A stretch of DNA of 64,000 nucleotides from assembly GCF_029690065.1 (NCBI RefSeq), contig NZ_CP121463.1:1984001-2048000 (forward strand), in the 5' to 3' direction. Made by a program: the position numbers and the translations under genes. How positions within the stretch are numbered: position 1 is the stretch's first letter; each line of letters begins with the position of its first letter. Origin of the DNA: Arthrobacter sp. Y-9 (GTDB lineage Bacteria; Actinomycetota; Actinomycetes; Actinomycetales; Micrococcaceae). Positions 17,381-26,650 of the stretch are shown in pieces. The notes under the pieces were generated by a model. It was given only the letters and a program-made list of their open reading frames with translations. It was not told where the DNA came from and made no database searches.

Positions 17381-18100
17381 ATGTCCCAGCGTTCCGAGAA
17401 TTCTCTCATGACCATCATGCAGGCCCGTCGTCCGCAGGACGTCTCTCCAGCCCGTCCGGACTCCCCCGTCACTCCATCCGACGCGACTCCTTCCCTCATT
17501 CCGGAGACCACCCGGCACGGACTGGCCGAGGACCTGCTCGGGCTCATCACGGGAACCTTCATCGCCTCCCTCGGTCTGTACCTCCTGCACAGCAGCGGGA
17601 CGGTGACCGGTGGGACGGCGGGGCTGTCGCTCCTGCTCAGCTACGCTGTCGGCGCCCCGTTCGGCGTGGTCTTCCTGATCGTCAACGCCCCGTTCTTCGC
17701 CCTCGCGGCCTGGAAGAAGGGCTGGAACTTCACCCTCCGGACCATCGTGTGCGCCCTCGCCGTCTCGGCGCTCACCTCCCTGCACCCCCTGGCCCTCGGC
17801 GAGATCCACTTGAACCCCGTCTACGGAGCACTGGCCGGCAATCTGCTCTCCGGCGTCGGGCTGCTCATCCTGTTCCGGCACAAGGCCAGCCTGGGCGGAT
17901 TCAACATCCTGGCGCTGCTCATCCAGGAGCGCATCGGCTGGCGGGCCGGTTACGTGCTCATGGTGGCCGACATCCTCGTGATCCTCGGTGCCCTCACCGT
18001 GGTCCCCTGGAACCTGGTCCTGCTGTCGGCCGCCGGCGCGATCGTCCTGAACATCATCCTGGCGTTCAACCACCGCCCGGGCCGCTACACGGGGATCTGA
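17381..18100 (+). CDS. YitT family membrane protein
   Basis: A 239-aa integral membrane protein with about six hydrophobic segments and a hydrophilic N-terminus of about 45 residues. The repeated Gly-rich helix GTVTGGTAGLSLLLSYAVG and LGGFNILALLIQER are like the YitT/DUF161 family, of unknown transport function. ATG 17408 is an alternative start that removes nine residues; neither has a strong ribosome site. Control by the divergent Lrp regulator would suit an amino acid or small-molecule exporter. Confidence 0.75.
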   Translation: MSQRSENSLMTIMQARRPQDVSPARPDSPVTPSDATPSLIPETTRHGLAEDLLGLITGTFIASLGLYLLHSSGTVTGGTAGLSLLLSYAVGAPFGVVFLIVNAPFFALAAWKKGWNFTLRTIVCALAVSALTSLHPLALGEIHLNPVYGALAGNLLSGVGLLILFRHKASLGGFNILALLIQERIGWRAGYVLMVADILVILGALTVVPWNLVLLSAAGAIVLNIILAFNHRPGRYTGI

Positions 18101-18137
18101 GCGCCGTCGTCGTCGGGGCGGTCGGTTCGAAGCAGCT

Positions 18138-19130
18138 TCAGCCCACGGACGGGCGTCGCACCCGGCGCGCCAGGGCCGCGACGGCCCACACCACGAGGAA
18201 GGACGCGACCAGGAGAAGGCCTGCGTCACCGAGATCGATCGAGGCCAGGAACCCGGTGACGGGATCCGCCAGCCCCAGGAGCTCCCGGAAGAGCGCCCCG
18301 AGCGTGATGGTGGCGACGAACAGTGCCGAGACGGCGGACATCCCGGTCACCACCAGGTTGAAGCGGAGCCGTTGCAGGGGCTGGGCGAGCGCGTTCCGGT
18401 AGAGCGTCATCATCGCGGCGCCGTTGGCCGTGTCGAAGAGGGTCATCGCGGCCGAGAACGCGAACGGCATGGCCAGCAGCGCGACGGCGGGCACCCCGGC
18501 CAGGACGGCCGACGCGGAGGTCACGAGCAGGCCGACCGTGGTGGCGGTGTCGAAGCCGAGCCCGAACAGGAACCCCACCGCATACAGGTGGCGCGGCGCC
18601 TGCACGGCCTTCAGCGGCGCGGCCACCAGGCGCGCCGCCAGGCCGCGCGGTTCGAGATCCTGGGTGCTGACCGGACGGCCCTCCCGCAGCAGCCGTGCCG
18701 TCCGGGCCGTGCCGAAGAAGGCGCCCGAATTGAAGAGGCCGAGCGTCAGGAGGAAGAACCCGGACACGGCCGCCCCCGTGCAGGACAGCACGACGTTCGC
18801 GGTGCTGCCCTCGGCGAAGAGCTGCTGCATGGAGCCCACCCCCAGCACCAGGAGCGCGCAGGCCAGGACCACCACGGTGCAATGCCCCAGGCTGAACGCC
18901 AGGCCGACGCCGGTGTGATACCTGCCTTGCGCGGCGAACCGGCGGCTGGAATTGTCGATGGCCGCGATGTGGTCCCAGTCGTAGGAGTGCTTCACGCCGG
19001 CCAGGTACGCCACCGCGCACAGGCCCAGGGCGGCGCCGGACTGCGGCCCGGCGGCGGCGAGAAGGAACGCCCCGGCCAGGAGGTGCAGGACGAGGACCAC
19101 GGCTGCGGCCCGGAGGGTCTTGTGTCGCAT
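18138..19130 (-). CDS. NiCoT nickel/cobalt transporter
   Basis: A 330-aa membrane permease of the HoxN/NixA type with about 8 transmembrane segments. The signature H-S-Y-D-W-D-H (VKHSYDWDHIAAIDN, residues about 47-60) binds the metal; LGHCTVVV and LFGLGFDTATTVGLL are further family motifs. It is the last gene of the urease operon, 62 bp after ureD. It most likely supplies Ni2+ for urease activation. Confidence 0.92.
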   Translation of the reverse strand: MRHKTLRAAAVVLVLHLLAGAFLLAAAGPQSGAALGLCAVAYLAGVKHSYDWDHIAAIDNSSRRFAAQGRYHTGVGLAFSLGHCTVVVLACALLVLGVGSMQQLFAEGSTANVVLSCTGAAVSGFFLLTLGLFNSGAFFGTARTARLLREGRPVSTQDLEPRGLAARLVAAPLKAVQAPRHLYAVGFLFGLGFDTATTVGLLVTSASAVLAGVPAVALLAMPFAFSAAMTLFDTANGAAMMTLYRNALAQPLQRLRFNLVVTGMSAVSALFVATITLGALFRELLGLADPVTGFLASIDLGDAGLLLVASFLVVWAVAALARRVRRPSVG

Positions 19131-19192
19131 CTCGGTACTTCCTCAGGTCTGTGGTTGCGGCGGTCGGGGTCTTCCGTGGTCGGTGTGCGCCG

Positions 19193-20140
19193 TCAGTATT
19201 TGCGAAGGTCGACGGGCGGCTGCCCATGCCATTCCCGGCGCATCCAGTCCAGTGTCCGGTGGAGGACGGCTTCCGCGGACTGGGTGCTGCCGGTCAGGGC
19301 TCGCAGGACGAAACCCGGCACGGCCAGGCGGGTGATCCCCAGCAGTGCGCCGGACGACGCCGACGGCAGCAGGACGCCGAGCTCCTCGCGGAGCCGCTGC
19401 ACGGCGTCGTCGTCCGCGCGGGGGTCGACCACGAGCAGCGTCGCGAGGTGCGAGTGCCCGCCGAGCATGAGACGGGCCGTGCCGCCCTGGTCCGGGTGTA
19501 GCAGGAGGTTGTCGGAGACCGCGAGCCGGTCACCGACATGGACACGGGTGCGCAGGGACACCTCGTCGAAGCGGAACGGCGTGCCGTCGGGCGCCCAGCC
19601 ATGCGTGACGGTCTCCGCGAGGGCGAGCGACGCCGACGGATGCATCCGCACCTCGGTGTCCTGGTGGTAGCTGGCGGCCTGATAGGCGATCAGCGCGTCC
19701 GGGACGGATTCGAGGCGTGCACCGGCGTCCAGGCGGAACACCTGGCTCGACCGGGCGGGCCCCTGGGGTGTGCGGTAGACCTTCGTCGCCGATTGCGTGG
19801 TCAGCAGGAGCGAGGTGTCCGCGCCCAGCTCCGCGCCGAGCACGTACCGGTCCCCGCCCAGGTAGCCGCCGCCCGGGTTGATGGCGGTGACAAGGACCTG
19901 CTCGGCCTGCCCAAGCTGCTCGGCCTGCCCAGTCTGCCCGGTCTGCTCCACTGTCCTCCGAGCGGCGGGCCGGGCCCGGTCCCCCGGATGGAGCGGCCGG
20001 AGCATCCGGAGCGCGCCGGAGTGGAACTGCCCGGCGACCACGGAGCGGCCGTTCCGGGCCTCGAGCCGGAGTCGCAGCTCGCCCGTGGGCTCGGCCGGGC
20101 CGGACCCGGCAGCCCCGGGCGCCACCGTCGTCACGGTCAC
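19193..20140 (-). CDS. ureD: Urease accessory protein UreD (UreH)
   Basis: A 315-aa accessory protein that forms the UreDFG complex delivering nickel to apo-urease. Recognisable blocks are [25 protein letters not shown] and the [15 protein letters not shown] region. The GTG start overlaps the ureG stop (GTGA). A low-complexity [13 protein letters not shown] stretch (about residues 68-80) is a lineage insertion. Confidence 0.93.
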   Translation of the reverse strand: MTVTTVAPGAAGSGPAEPTGELRLRLEARNGRSVVAGQFHSGALRMLRPLHPGDRARPAARRTVEQTGQTGQAEQLGQAEQVLVTAINPGGGYLGGDRYVLGAELGADTSLLLTTQSATKVYRTPQGPARSSQVFRLDAGARLESVPDALIAYQAASYHQDTEVRMHPSASLALAETVTHGWAPDGTPFRFDEVSLRTRVHVGDRLAVSDNLLLHPDQGGTARLMLGGHSHLATLLVVDPRADDDAVQRLREELGVLLPSASSGALLGITRLAVPGFVLRALTGSTQSAEAVLHRTLDWMRREWHGQPPVDLRKY

Positions 20141-20751
20141 GCGAGGTCCGTCATGAGCACATCCCGGCGGATCCAGTTCAGCACGTAATCCAGGCCGTCG
20201 TCGGTCTTGAGGTTGGTGAAACAGAACGGGCGGTCTCCGCGGAACGACCGCGAATCGCTCTCCATGACCGCCAGATCCGCGCCCACGTGCGGCGCCAGGT
20301 CGGTCTTGTTGATGACGAGCAGATCCGACTTGATCATGCCCTGCCCGGCCTTGCGCGGGATCTTCTCCCCCTGTGCCACGTCGATGACATAGACGGAGAA
20401 GTCCACGAGTTCCGGGCTGAAAGTGGCCGAGAGGTTGTCGCCGCCCGATTCGACGAAGATCAGCTCCAGGCCGGGGTGGCGTTCCTTCAGATCCTCGATC
20501 GCGGCCGTGTTCATGGAGGTGTCCTCGCGGATGGCGGTGTGCGGGCAGCCGCCGGTCTCCACGCCGACGATCCGGTCCTCCGGGAGCACGCCGTTGCGCG
20601 CCAGGATCTTGGCGTCCTCGATCGTGTAGATGTCGTTCGTGATGGCGGCCATCGAGAAGTCGTCGATGAGCGCACGGGTCACGCGCTCCACCAACTGGGT
20701 CTTCCCGGCGCCCACGGGGCCGCCGATGCCGATGATCACGGGATCGTTCAT
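20137..20751 (-). CDS. ureG: Urease accessory GTPase UreG
   Basis: A 204-aa SIMIBI-class GTPase. The P-loop [11 protein letters not shown] is at residues 9-19. The conserved nickel-binding Cys-Pro-His is in [13 protein letters not shown], with [11 protein letters not shown] and NKTD also present. It couples GTP hydrolysis to nickel insertion into urease. ATG 20751 has GAGGAG 5 bp before it; upstream in-frame codons are shadow. Confidence 0.96.
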   Translation of the reverse strand: MNDPVIIGIGGPVGAGKTQLVERVTRALIDDFSMAAITNDIYTIEDAKILARNGVLPEDRIVGVETGGCPHTAIREDTSMNTAAIEDLKERHPGLELIFVESGGDNLSATFSPELVDFSVYVIDVAQGEKIPRKAGQGMIKSDLLVINKTDLAPHVGADLAVMESDSRSFRGDRPFCFTNLKTDDGLDYVLNWIRRDVLMTDLA

Positions 20752-20761
20752 GGTCTGCTCC

Positions 20762-21478
20762 TCAACTGGCGAACATGCGCGCACGCTGGTGCTCGTGCCG
20801 CATCTGATGGATTTCAAGGGCGGGCGCTGCAGCGCCGAAATGCCGCTCCTCGGCGGTCCTGGACCGTTCGACGGCGGCGGGCACCCGGGCGCGCACCCCC
20901 GCCAGGACACGCTGCCCGGAGAGCTGGCCCAGCGGGATCGCCCGCACCGCGTTGTAGGCGAGGGAGGTCAGCGCCGCCGAAAGGTGCGCCTCCACGACGG
21001 TGTCCTCGTCGAAGCCGAGCCCGTGCGCCGCGAGGGCGAACGCCAGGACGAAGTGGCCCTGGCAGTCTCCCGCGGCCACCGCGTCGGCGTAGGCGTCCAC
21101 GGCCGTCGACGGGAACGACTCCCGGGCGATCTCCAGCAGGCGGCGGCCCATGCGCAGGCTCGCCTCCCGGAGCTGGCGTGGGATGAGCAGCGCGCCGAGT
21201 TCGGCGTCGAGGTCCTGAAGACCCTCAAGAGCCGCTCCGCCGGGGTGGTCCCCCAGCTCAGCCGCGAACCGGCAGGCCTGGCGCACCGCGATGGCGTCCG
21301 TGAACGTCAGCTGGGTGCTGAGGTACCCCTCCAGCCAGGCCAGCAGGGTGTGCTCGTCCGTCACCTCGCCGCTGTCCAGGTACGGTTCCAGGCCGAAGGA
21401 ATGGCTGAACGCACCGGTCGGCAGGGCCGAATCGGTGAGCTGGAGGAGTGCCGCGAGGCTGGGGGCCGGACGGCTCAT
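20762..21478 (-). CDS. ureF: Urease accessory protein UreF
   Basis: A 238-aa all-helical protein. The N-terminal [21 protein letters not shown] is the UreF signature. It bridges UreD and UreG in the activation complex. ATG 21478 overlaps the ureE stop (ATGA). It ends 10 bp before ureG. Confidence 0.94.
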   Translation of the reverse strand: MSRPAPSLAALLQLTDSALPTGAFSHSFGLEPYLDSGEVTDEHTLLAWLEGYLSTQLTFTDAIAVRQACRFAAELGDHPGGAALEGLQDLDAELGALLIPRQLREASLRMGRRLLEIARESFPSTAVDAYADAVAAGDCQGHFVLAFALAAHGLGFDEDTVVEAHLSAALTSLAYNAVRAIPLGQLSGQRVLAGVRARVPAAVERSRTAEERHFGAAAPALEIHQMRHEHQRARMFAS

Positions 21479-21951
21479 CAGTGGGTGTGCTCCGCGTGGC
21501 GGAACGGCACGGCCATGACCCGTTCCTGACGGCTGTACGGCACGTGATGGTGGTTCAGGAAGTCCTCCACGGTGTGGTCGTACTGGCACACCATGACGTC
21601 GGCTGCATAGTCCGAGGCCGGCCCGAAGAACTGCGCCTGCAGGTGGCGGTTGCCGAGCGAGTGGGCCGTGAACAGCGCCTCACCGATGCTCCGCGGCGCG
21701 ATCACCAGCACGTCGCTGGCCTCCACGGCCACCACGACGGCGTTCCCCTCCTCCGCGAACAGCACGTCGCCGTCGCGCAGATCGGGTGAGCCGGCCGGCA
21801 GCCGGATTCCGAGCTCGCGGCCGTGGTCACTGGTCACGCGCTGAATCCGCTTGGCCAGGTCCGCCACGGGAAGGGTGACCTTCTCGCGGTGGCCGGCCGG
21901 GAAGGGGTGGTCCTCGTCATGGATGTTGCCGAGGATGCTGGTCACGATCAT
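21478..21951 (-). CDS. ureE: Urease accessory nickel chaperone UreE
   Basis: A 157-aa metallochaperone. It has the N-terminal peptide-binding domain and the C-terminal metal domain with LGNRHLQAQ and the conserved His in VMVCQYDHTVEDFL. The tail HAEHTH is short, unlike the long His-rich tail of Klebsiella UreE. It hands nickel to UreG. Confidence 0.94.
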   Translation of the reverse strand: MIVTSILGNIHDEDHPFPAGHREKVTLPVADLAKRIQRVTSDHGRELGIRLPAGSPDLRDGDVLFAEEGNAVVVAVEASDVLVIAPRSIGEALFTAHSLGNRHLQAQFFGPASDYAADVMVCQYDHTVEDFLNHHHVPYSRQERVMAVPFRHAEHTH

Positions 21952-21988
21952 GGTCGACTCTTTCTCCGGGTCCGGTCCGGAACGGCTA

Positions 21989-24142
21989 TCAGAACAGGAA
22001 GTACCGCTGGCCCAGAGGCACGGTGTCCACGGGATCGCAGGTCACGGCCTCACCGTCCACCCGCACTTCATAGGTCTGCGGATCGACCTCCAGCCGCGGC
22101 GTCTCGCCGTTGAACGGCAGATCCTGTTTCCGCAGCGTGCGGATGCCGTGCACCGGGCGGATGACTTTCCTCAGCCCCAGCGAGGCGGCCACGCCGGCGT
22201 CCACGGCCGCCTGCGAGAGGAAGGTGATCGAGGAGGCCTGCACGCTGCCCCCATACGCGCCGAAGGCCATGCGGAGGGTCTGCGGCTGCGGCGTGGGGAT
22301 CGAGGCGTTCGGGTCGCCCATCACGGAGTTGGCGATCGTGCCGCCCTTGAGGACCAGGTCCGGCTTCACACCGAAGAACGCCGGATCCCAGAGGACCAGG
22401 TCCGCGAATTTGCCCACTTCGACGCTGCCCACCGAGTCCGCGATGCCCTGCGCGATGGCGGGATTGATCGTGTACTTGGCGACGTACCGCTTGATGCGGA
22501 AGTTGTCCGAATCCGTGCCGGCGTCCGGCGCCGTCGTGCTGCCGTCGGGATTCAGGTGACCTCGCTGGGCCTTCATCTTGTCCGCCAGCTGCCAGGTGCG
22601 GGTCACCACTTCCCCCACGCGGCCCATGGCCTGGGAATCGCTCGACATGATCGAGAACACGCCGAGATCATGGAGCACGTCCTCCGCCGCGATGGTCTCG
22701 GGCCGGATGCGGGAATCGGCGAACGCGACATCCTCGGGGATCGATGGGCTCAGGTGGTGGCACACCATGAGCATGTCCAGGTGTTCCTCCGCCGTGTTGC
22801 GGGTGAAGGGGATGGTCGGGTTGGTCGAAGCCGGCAGGACATTGGGCTGAGCCGCGATGGCGATGATGTCCGGCGCGTGACCGCCTCCGGCGCCCTCCGT
22901 GTGGAAGGTGTGGATCACCCGGTCCCCGATGGCCGCGACCGTGTCCTCCAGGAAGCCGCATTCGTTCAGGGTGTCCGTGTGGATGGCGACCTGCACGTCG
23001 TACTCGTCCGCGACCTGCAGCGCCCTGTCGATCGAGGAGTGTGTGGCGCCCCAGTCCTCGTGGATCTTGAGGCCGATGGCGCCCGCGCGGATCTGCTCCG
23101 CGAGAGGTTCGGTGCTGCTGGCATGCCCCTTGCCGAGCAGGCCGATGTTCATCGGGAACGCCTCCGCGGCCTGGAGCATCCGGGCGATGTGCCAGGCGCC
23201 GGGCGTGACCGTGGTGGCCTTGGTGCCCTCGGCCGGTCCCGTGCCGCCGCCGATCATCGTGGTCACGCCGGACGCCAGAGCGGTGGGGATCTGATCCGGG
23301 GAGATGAAGTGGATGTGGGTGTCGATGCCGCCCGCGGTGAGGATCTTGCGTTCCCCCGCGATGATCTCGGTGGAGGACCCGACCACGATGTCCACGCCGT
23401 CCTGGATGAGCGGGTTCCCGGCCTTGCCGATCGCCTGGATGTGGCCGTCGCGCAGCGCGACGTCTGCTTTGTAGATCCCGCTGTGGTCCACGATGAGCGC
23501 GTTGGTGATGACCGTGTCCGGCACGTCGCCGCCGTCGCGTGTCACCTGGCCGTTCTGTCCCATGCCGTCGCGCAGCACCTTGCCGCCCCCGAACACCACT
23601 TCCTCGCCGTAGACGGTCAGGTCCCGCTCCACCTCGGCGAACAGCCCGGTGTCACCGAGGCGGACGCGGTCACCGGTGGTGGGCCCGTAGAGCTGCGCGT
23701 ACTGCGTGCGCGGGATGGCGAGATTCGGCAGGCCGCCTTCCGCTTCCTCGGCCGACGACGACGGCGCCGCCCCCGCACCGTCGTTCGCGGCCACCGCGTC
23801 ATCCAACGGGCCCTCGGTCAGTCCGCGGAGACCGTACACCTCGCGCGCTCCGGCGAGCGGGACGAGCCGCACGGTCTTGGTGTCCCCCGGCTCGAAGCGC
23901 ACCGCCGTGCCGGCCGGGATGTCGAGCCGGAGCCCGTGTGCCGCCTGCCGGTCGAAGTCGAGGCCGCGGTTGGTCTCGGCGAAGTGGAAATGCGACCCGA
24001 CCTGGACCGGCCGGTCGCCCGTGTTGGTGACGGCGAGCTCGGTGACGGGACGGCCCGCGTTGAGCGTGATGTCGCCATCCGCCACCAGGGTCTCGCCGGG
24101 CGTGAAGGACGGGGCGGACGCGATGCTGTTCTCGATGCTCAT
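21989..24142 (-). CDS. ureBC: Fused urease beta-alpha subunit (UreB-UreC)
   Basis: A 717-aa protein joining a UreB domain (residues 1-111; [18 protein letters not shown] is the beta signature) through a Ala/Ser/Glu-rich linker (112-142) to a full UreC. Nickel and catalytic residues are all present: H276/H278, carbamylated K359, H388, H414, flap C461-H462 and D502. Each matches Klebsiella UreC numbering at a constant +142 offset, so no indel disrupts the catalytic part. The linker stays in frame and has no stop. It lies 8 bp after ureA. UreB and UreC are usually separate in bacteria. Confidence 0.93.
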   Translation of the reverse strand: MSIENSIASAPSFTPGETLVADGDITLNAGRPVTELAVTNTGDRPVQVGSHFHFAETNRGLDFDRQAAHGLRLDIPAGTAVRFEPGDTKTVRLVPLAGAREVYGLRGLTEGPLDDAVAANDGAGAAPSSSAEEAEGGLPNLAIPRTQYAQLYGPTTGDRVRLGDTGLFAEVERDLTVYGEEVVFGGGKVLRDGMGQNGQVTRDGGDVPDTVITNALIVDHSGIYKADVALRDGHIQAIGKAGNPLIQDGVDIVVGSSTEIIAGERKILTAGGIDTHIHFISPDQIPTALASGVTTMIGGGTGPAEGTKATTVTPGAWHIARMLQAAEAFPMNIGLLGKGHASSTEPLAEQIRAGAIGLKIHEDWGATHSSIDRALQVADEYDVQVAIHTDTLNECGFLEDTVAAIGDRVIHTFHTEGAGGGHAPDIIAIAAQPNVLPASTNPTIPFTRNTAEEHLDMLMVCHHLSPSIPEDVAFADSRIRPETIAAEDVLHDLGVFSIMSSDSQAMGRVGEVVTRTWQLADKMKAQRGHLNPDGSTTAPDAGTDSDNFRIKRYVAKYTINPAIAQGIADSVGSVEVGKFADLVLWDPAFFGVKPDLVLKGGTIANSVMGDPNASIPTPQPQTLRMAFGAYGGSVQASSITFLSQAAVDAGVAASLGLRKVIRPVHGIRTLRKQDLPFNGETPRLEVDPQTYEVRVDGEAVTCDPVDTVPLGQRYFLF

Positions 24143-24150
24143 GGCTCGGC

Positions 24151-24453
<303 letters not shown>

Positions 24454-24612
24454 GGGGAGGCTCCTGCGGACTGGAGTGGCGGCTCAGGGCTCCGGCACTC
24501 TCGGGGTGGGGGAATTTGATCGTACGACCACACGCGGCGGATCTGTTTCATGGGGCAACAGAACCGTGGCGTGTCGCTGTTTGTTACCGAGGGACCCTCG
24601 GCCGTCGCCCTC
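24454..24612 (-). promoter_or_regulatory. Urease operon upstream region
   Basis: 159 bp between the NCS1 permease and ureA. It holds an inverted repeat CTGTT (24543-24547) / AACAG (24557-24561) and, on the minus strand, a GTAAC-N7-GACAC pair (24571-24586). No promoter could be assigned with confidence; a nitrogen regulator site here would be reasonable but is not shown. Confidence 0.3.
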
Positions 24613-26307
24613 TCACCGCGGATCGGCAGGCAGGACGTGCGCGCCGCTGCGGTCCGTCGCGAGAGCGAGCGAGGACACATAGCGGATCTCGCCCTCCGGC
24701 CCGTCCACAGCGGAGCGGATCATGTCCGGGCGTTCGAACTCCAGCCCCGTGACGTGGCACAGCAGCGTCTCCCCGGAGGGGTTGCCGTGCTCGTCGAACA
24801 TCGGTAGGTCGACTCCGTCGTCGGCCCGGCGCAGGTAGTACCTGCCGCGGGTCAGGACGGCCATGAGCGGGGTGGCGATGAACGCGACCAGGACGGCGAC
24901 CACGGGCGAGAACGGCTGGATCGCCGTACCGAAGGCCCCGAAGAAGACCGCGATCGAGAGGCCCGCCGAAAGGATCATCGAGACGAAGCCCACCGGGTTG
25001 ATCGCGTAGAGCATGCCGCGGCGGAACTCCGGGACCTTCGGGGAGATCTTCAGGACGTACTTGTTGATGCCGATGTCCGTGGCGACCGTGACCACCCAGG
25101 CCATGGCGCAGTTCGCGTAGAAGCCGAGAATCGCGTTGAGGAAGGAGAACATGTCAGCCTCCATCAGAACCAGGGCGATGCCCACGTTGACCACCACGAA
25201 CACGAGCCGTCCCGGGTAGCGGCGGGTGAGCCGCGTGAAGGAGTTGGTCCAGGCCAGCGAGCCGGAGTACGCGTTGGTCACGTTGATCTTGATCTGGGAG
25301 ATGACCACGAGGACCACCGCGAGCGTCATGGCGAGCCACGGCGGCATCATCTCGCGGTAGACGCCGAGGAACTGATGCACCGGCTCATTCGCCGTCGCCG
25401 ACGCCGCCGGGTCGAGCCGCGCGACAAGGTACACCGCGATGAACAGGCCGACCGCCTGCTTGATCGCGCCGAACACCACCCAGCCCGGACCGGCCAGGAT
25501 CACGGCGCGCCACCAGGAGCGGCTGTTCTCCGGCGTCTTGGGCGGCATGAAGCGCAGGTAGTCGATCTGCTCGGCGATCTGCGCCATGAGCGAGAGGCAC
25601 ACACCGGCGGCGAGCATGGCCGAGGCGAGATCCACCCCGCCCTGTCCCGAGGTGCCCTGGTAGCTGAGGAAGGCGCCGAGCGAATCCGGGTGCGCCGCCA
25701 CGAGGTACACGAGCGGCACCACCATGAGCAGGAGCCACAGCGGGGTGGTCCAGACCTGCAGCTTCGCCAGGGCGTTCATGCCGAAGATGACGAGCGGGAT
25801 GATCAGCACGGAGGAGATCAGATAGCCCAGCCAGCGCGGGATGCCGAGGCCCAGCTCGAGACCCTGGGCCATGATCGAGCCTTCGAGGGCGAAGAAGATG
25901 AAGGTGAAGACGGCGAAGATGACGTTGGTCAGGATGGAGCCGTAGTAGCCGAAGCCGGAGCCACGGGTGATGAGGTCCAGGTCGATATTGTAGCGGGCCG
26001 CGTAGTAGGCCAGCGGGAAGCCGGTCACGAAGATGATCACAGCCGCGATCGCGATGCCGAGCAGCGCGTTCACCGTGCCGTACGCCATGCCGATGTTGGC
26101 GCCGATCGCGAAGTCCGCCAGGTAGGCGATGCCTCCCAGCGCACTGGTCGCGACGACGCCGACGCCCCACTTCCGGTACGAGCGCGGCGCGAAGCGGAGG
26201 GTGTAGTCCTCGAGGCTCTCGCGGGTCGCCGCCTGGGCGGCGGCGTCCTGCGAGGATGCCTGCTGAGATGGTGGGGTCTGGGGTGTGGTGAGGGTGTCCT
26301 GCGTCAA
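24613..26307 (-). CDS. NCS1 family permease (cytosine/purine/allantoin type)
   Basis: A 564-aa transporter with about 12 hydrophobic segments. RGSGFGYYGSILTNV, QIAEQIDYLRFMPP and NVTNAYSGSLAWTNSF are characteristic of the nucleobase-cation symporter-1 family. The start is TTG at 26307, decided by AGGAGG 6 bp upstream. It sits directly upstream of the urease operon in the same direction, so import of a nitrogen compound (purine, cytosine, allantoin or similar) probably feeds urease. No purine or allantoin degradation gene is visible here. Confidence 0.85.
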   Translation of the reverse strand: MTQDTLTTPQTPPSQQASSQDAAAQAATRESLEDYTLRFAPRSYRKWGVGVVATSALGGIAYLADFAIGANIGMAYGTVNALLGIAIAAVIIFVTGFPLAYYAARYNIDLDLITRGSGFGYYGSILTNVIFAVFTFIFFALEGSIMAQGLELGLGIPRWLGYLISSVLIIPLVIFGMNALAKLQVWTTPLWLLLMVVPLVYLVAAHPDSLGAFLSYQGTSGQGGVDLASAMLAAGVCLSLMAQIAEQIDYLRFMPPKTPENSRSWWRAVILAGPGWVVFGAIKQAVGLFIAVYLVARLDPAASATANEPVHQFLGVYREMMPPWLAMTLAVVLVVISQIKINVTNAYSGSLAWTNSFTRLTRRYPGRLVFVVVNVGIALVLMEADMFSFLNAILGFYANCAMAWVVTVATDIGINKYVLKISPKVPEFRRGMLYAINPVGFVSMILSAGLSIAVFFGAFGTAIQPFSPVVAVLVAFIATPLMAVLTRGRYYLRRADDGVDLPMFDEHGNPSGETLLCHVTGLEFERPDMIRSAVDGPEGEIRYVSSLALATDRSGAHVLPADPR

Positions 26308-26474
26308 GAGCGGCCTCCTGGTGATCGGATGAGGTTCCTGCGCAGCACGCTACGGAGCCGCCATGCCCCCGCGATGACGCTGGTGTTTCGGCGAGGTATC
26401 GACGTGTGTCGGCGGGGTAAATCCGTGTTTCGGCGACATTTCGCAGAAGCCGGGCCGAAGCCGGCCCGCATCAC

Positions 26475-26503
26475 TTGCCTGTGAATCAGATCACGTGTAT
26501 CTT
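26475..26503 (+). promoter_or_regulatory. Promoter of the beta-glucoside PTS operon
   Basis: -35 TTGCCT (26475-26480), 17-bp spacer, -10 TATCTT (26498-26503). It lies just upstream of the RAT/terminator leader. Confidence 0.6.
26480..26495. promoter_or_regulatory. CRP/GlxR-like site within the bgl promoter
   Basis: TGTGA-ATCAGA-TCACG differs from the TGTGA-N6-TCACA consensus only at the last base. It lies between -35 and -10, a position that usually represses. Confidence 0.55.
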
Positions 26504-26532
26504 CAACTTTTGTGGTCCTCTGAGGCCGCGAA

Positions 26533-26565
26533 GGATTGTCACCCGGGATGAACCGGGGCAAGACC
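26533..26565 (+). promoter_or_regulatory. RAT (ribonucleic antiterminator) element
   Basis: Begins GGATTGTCAC and ends GGGGCAAGACC with a CCGGG/CCGGG-type central hairpin, the classical BglG/LicT RAT layout. Its 3' part (AAGACC) is also the first bases of the terminator stem, so the two structures exclude each other. Confidence 0.85.
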
Positions 26566-26602
26566 TAGGAAACACCCCTCTGGGTGGGTCCTAGGTCTTT
26601 TG
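26560..26602 (+). terminator. Leader terminator of the bgl operon
   Basis: Arms AAGACCTAGG and CCTAGGTCTT plus an inner ACCC/GGGT extension around CTCT, followed by TTTTG. It is regulated by RAT formation when BglG binds. Confidence 0.85.
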
Positions 26603-26650
26603 TCGTTTCCGGGCCAGTGCGGGCACGGAAACAGGAAGAAAGGACCTACC

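Larger units (their letters stand above)
26308..26650 (+). other. Intergenic leader region between NCS1 permease and PTS gene
   Basis: 343 bp without a gene. 26308-26470 is unstructured apart from repeated GTTTCGGCG-type words (GTGTTTCGGCGAG near 26382, CGTGTTTCGGCGAC near 26423) on the side facing the NCS1 gene. The rest holds the bgl promoter, the CRP-like site, the RAT and the terminator described separately. Confidence 0.6.

Noticed and set aside
23715-23810. UreB-UreC junction as a frameshift artefact
   Set aside because: Both domains are in one frame, the linker is compositionally normal, and all downstream catalytic spacing is intact. An error would have to remove both a stop and a start cleanly. 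Kept as a real fusion, pending resequencing.
24571-24586. GlnR-like GTAAC/GACAC pair upstream of ureA
   Set aside because: Spacing and second half do not fit the GlnR consensus well.
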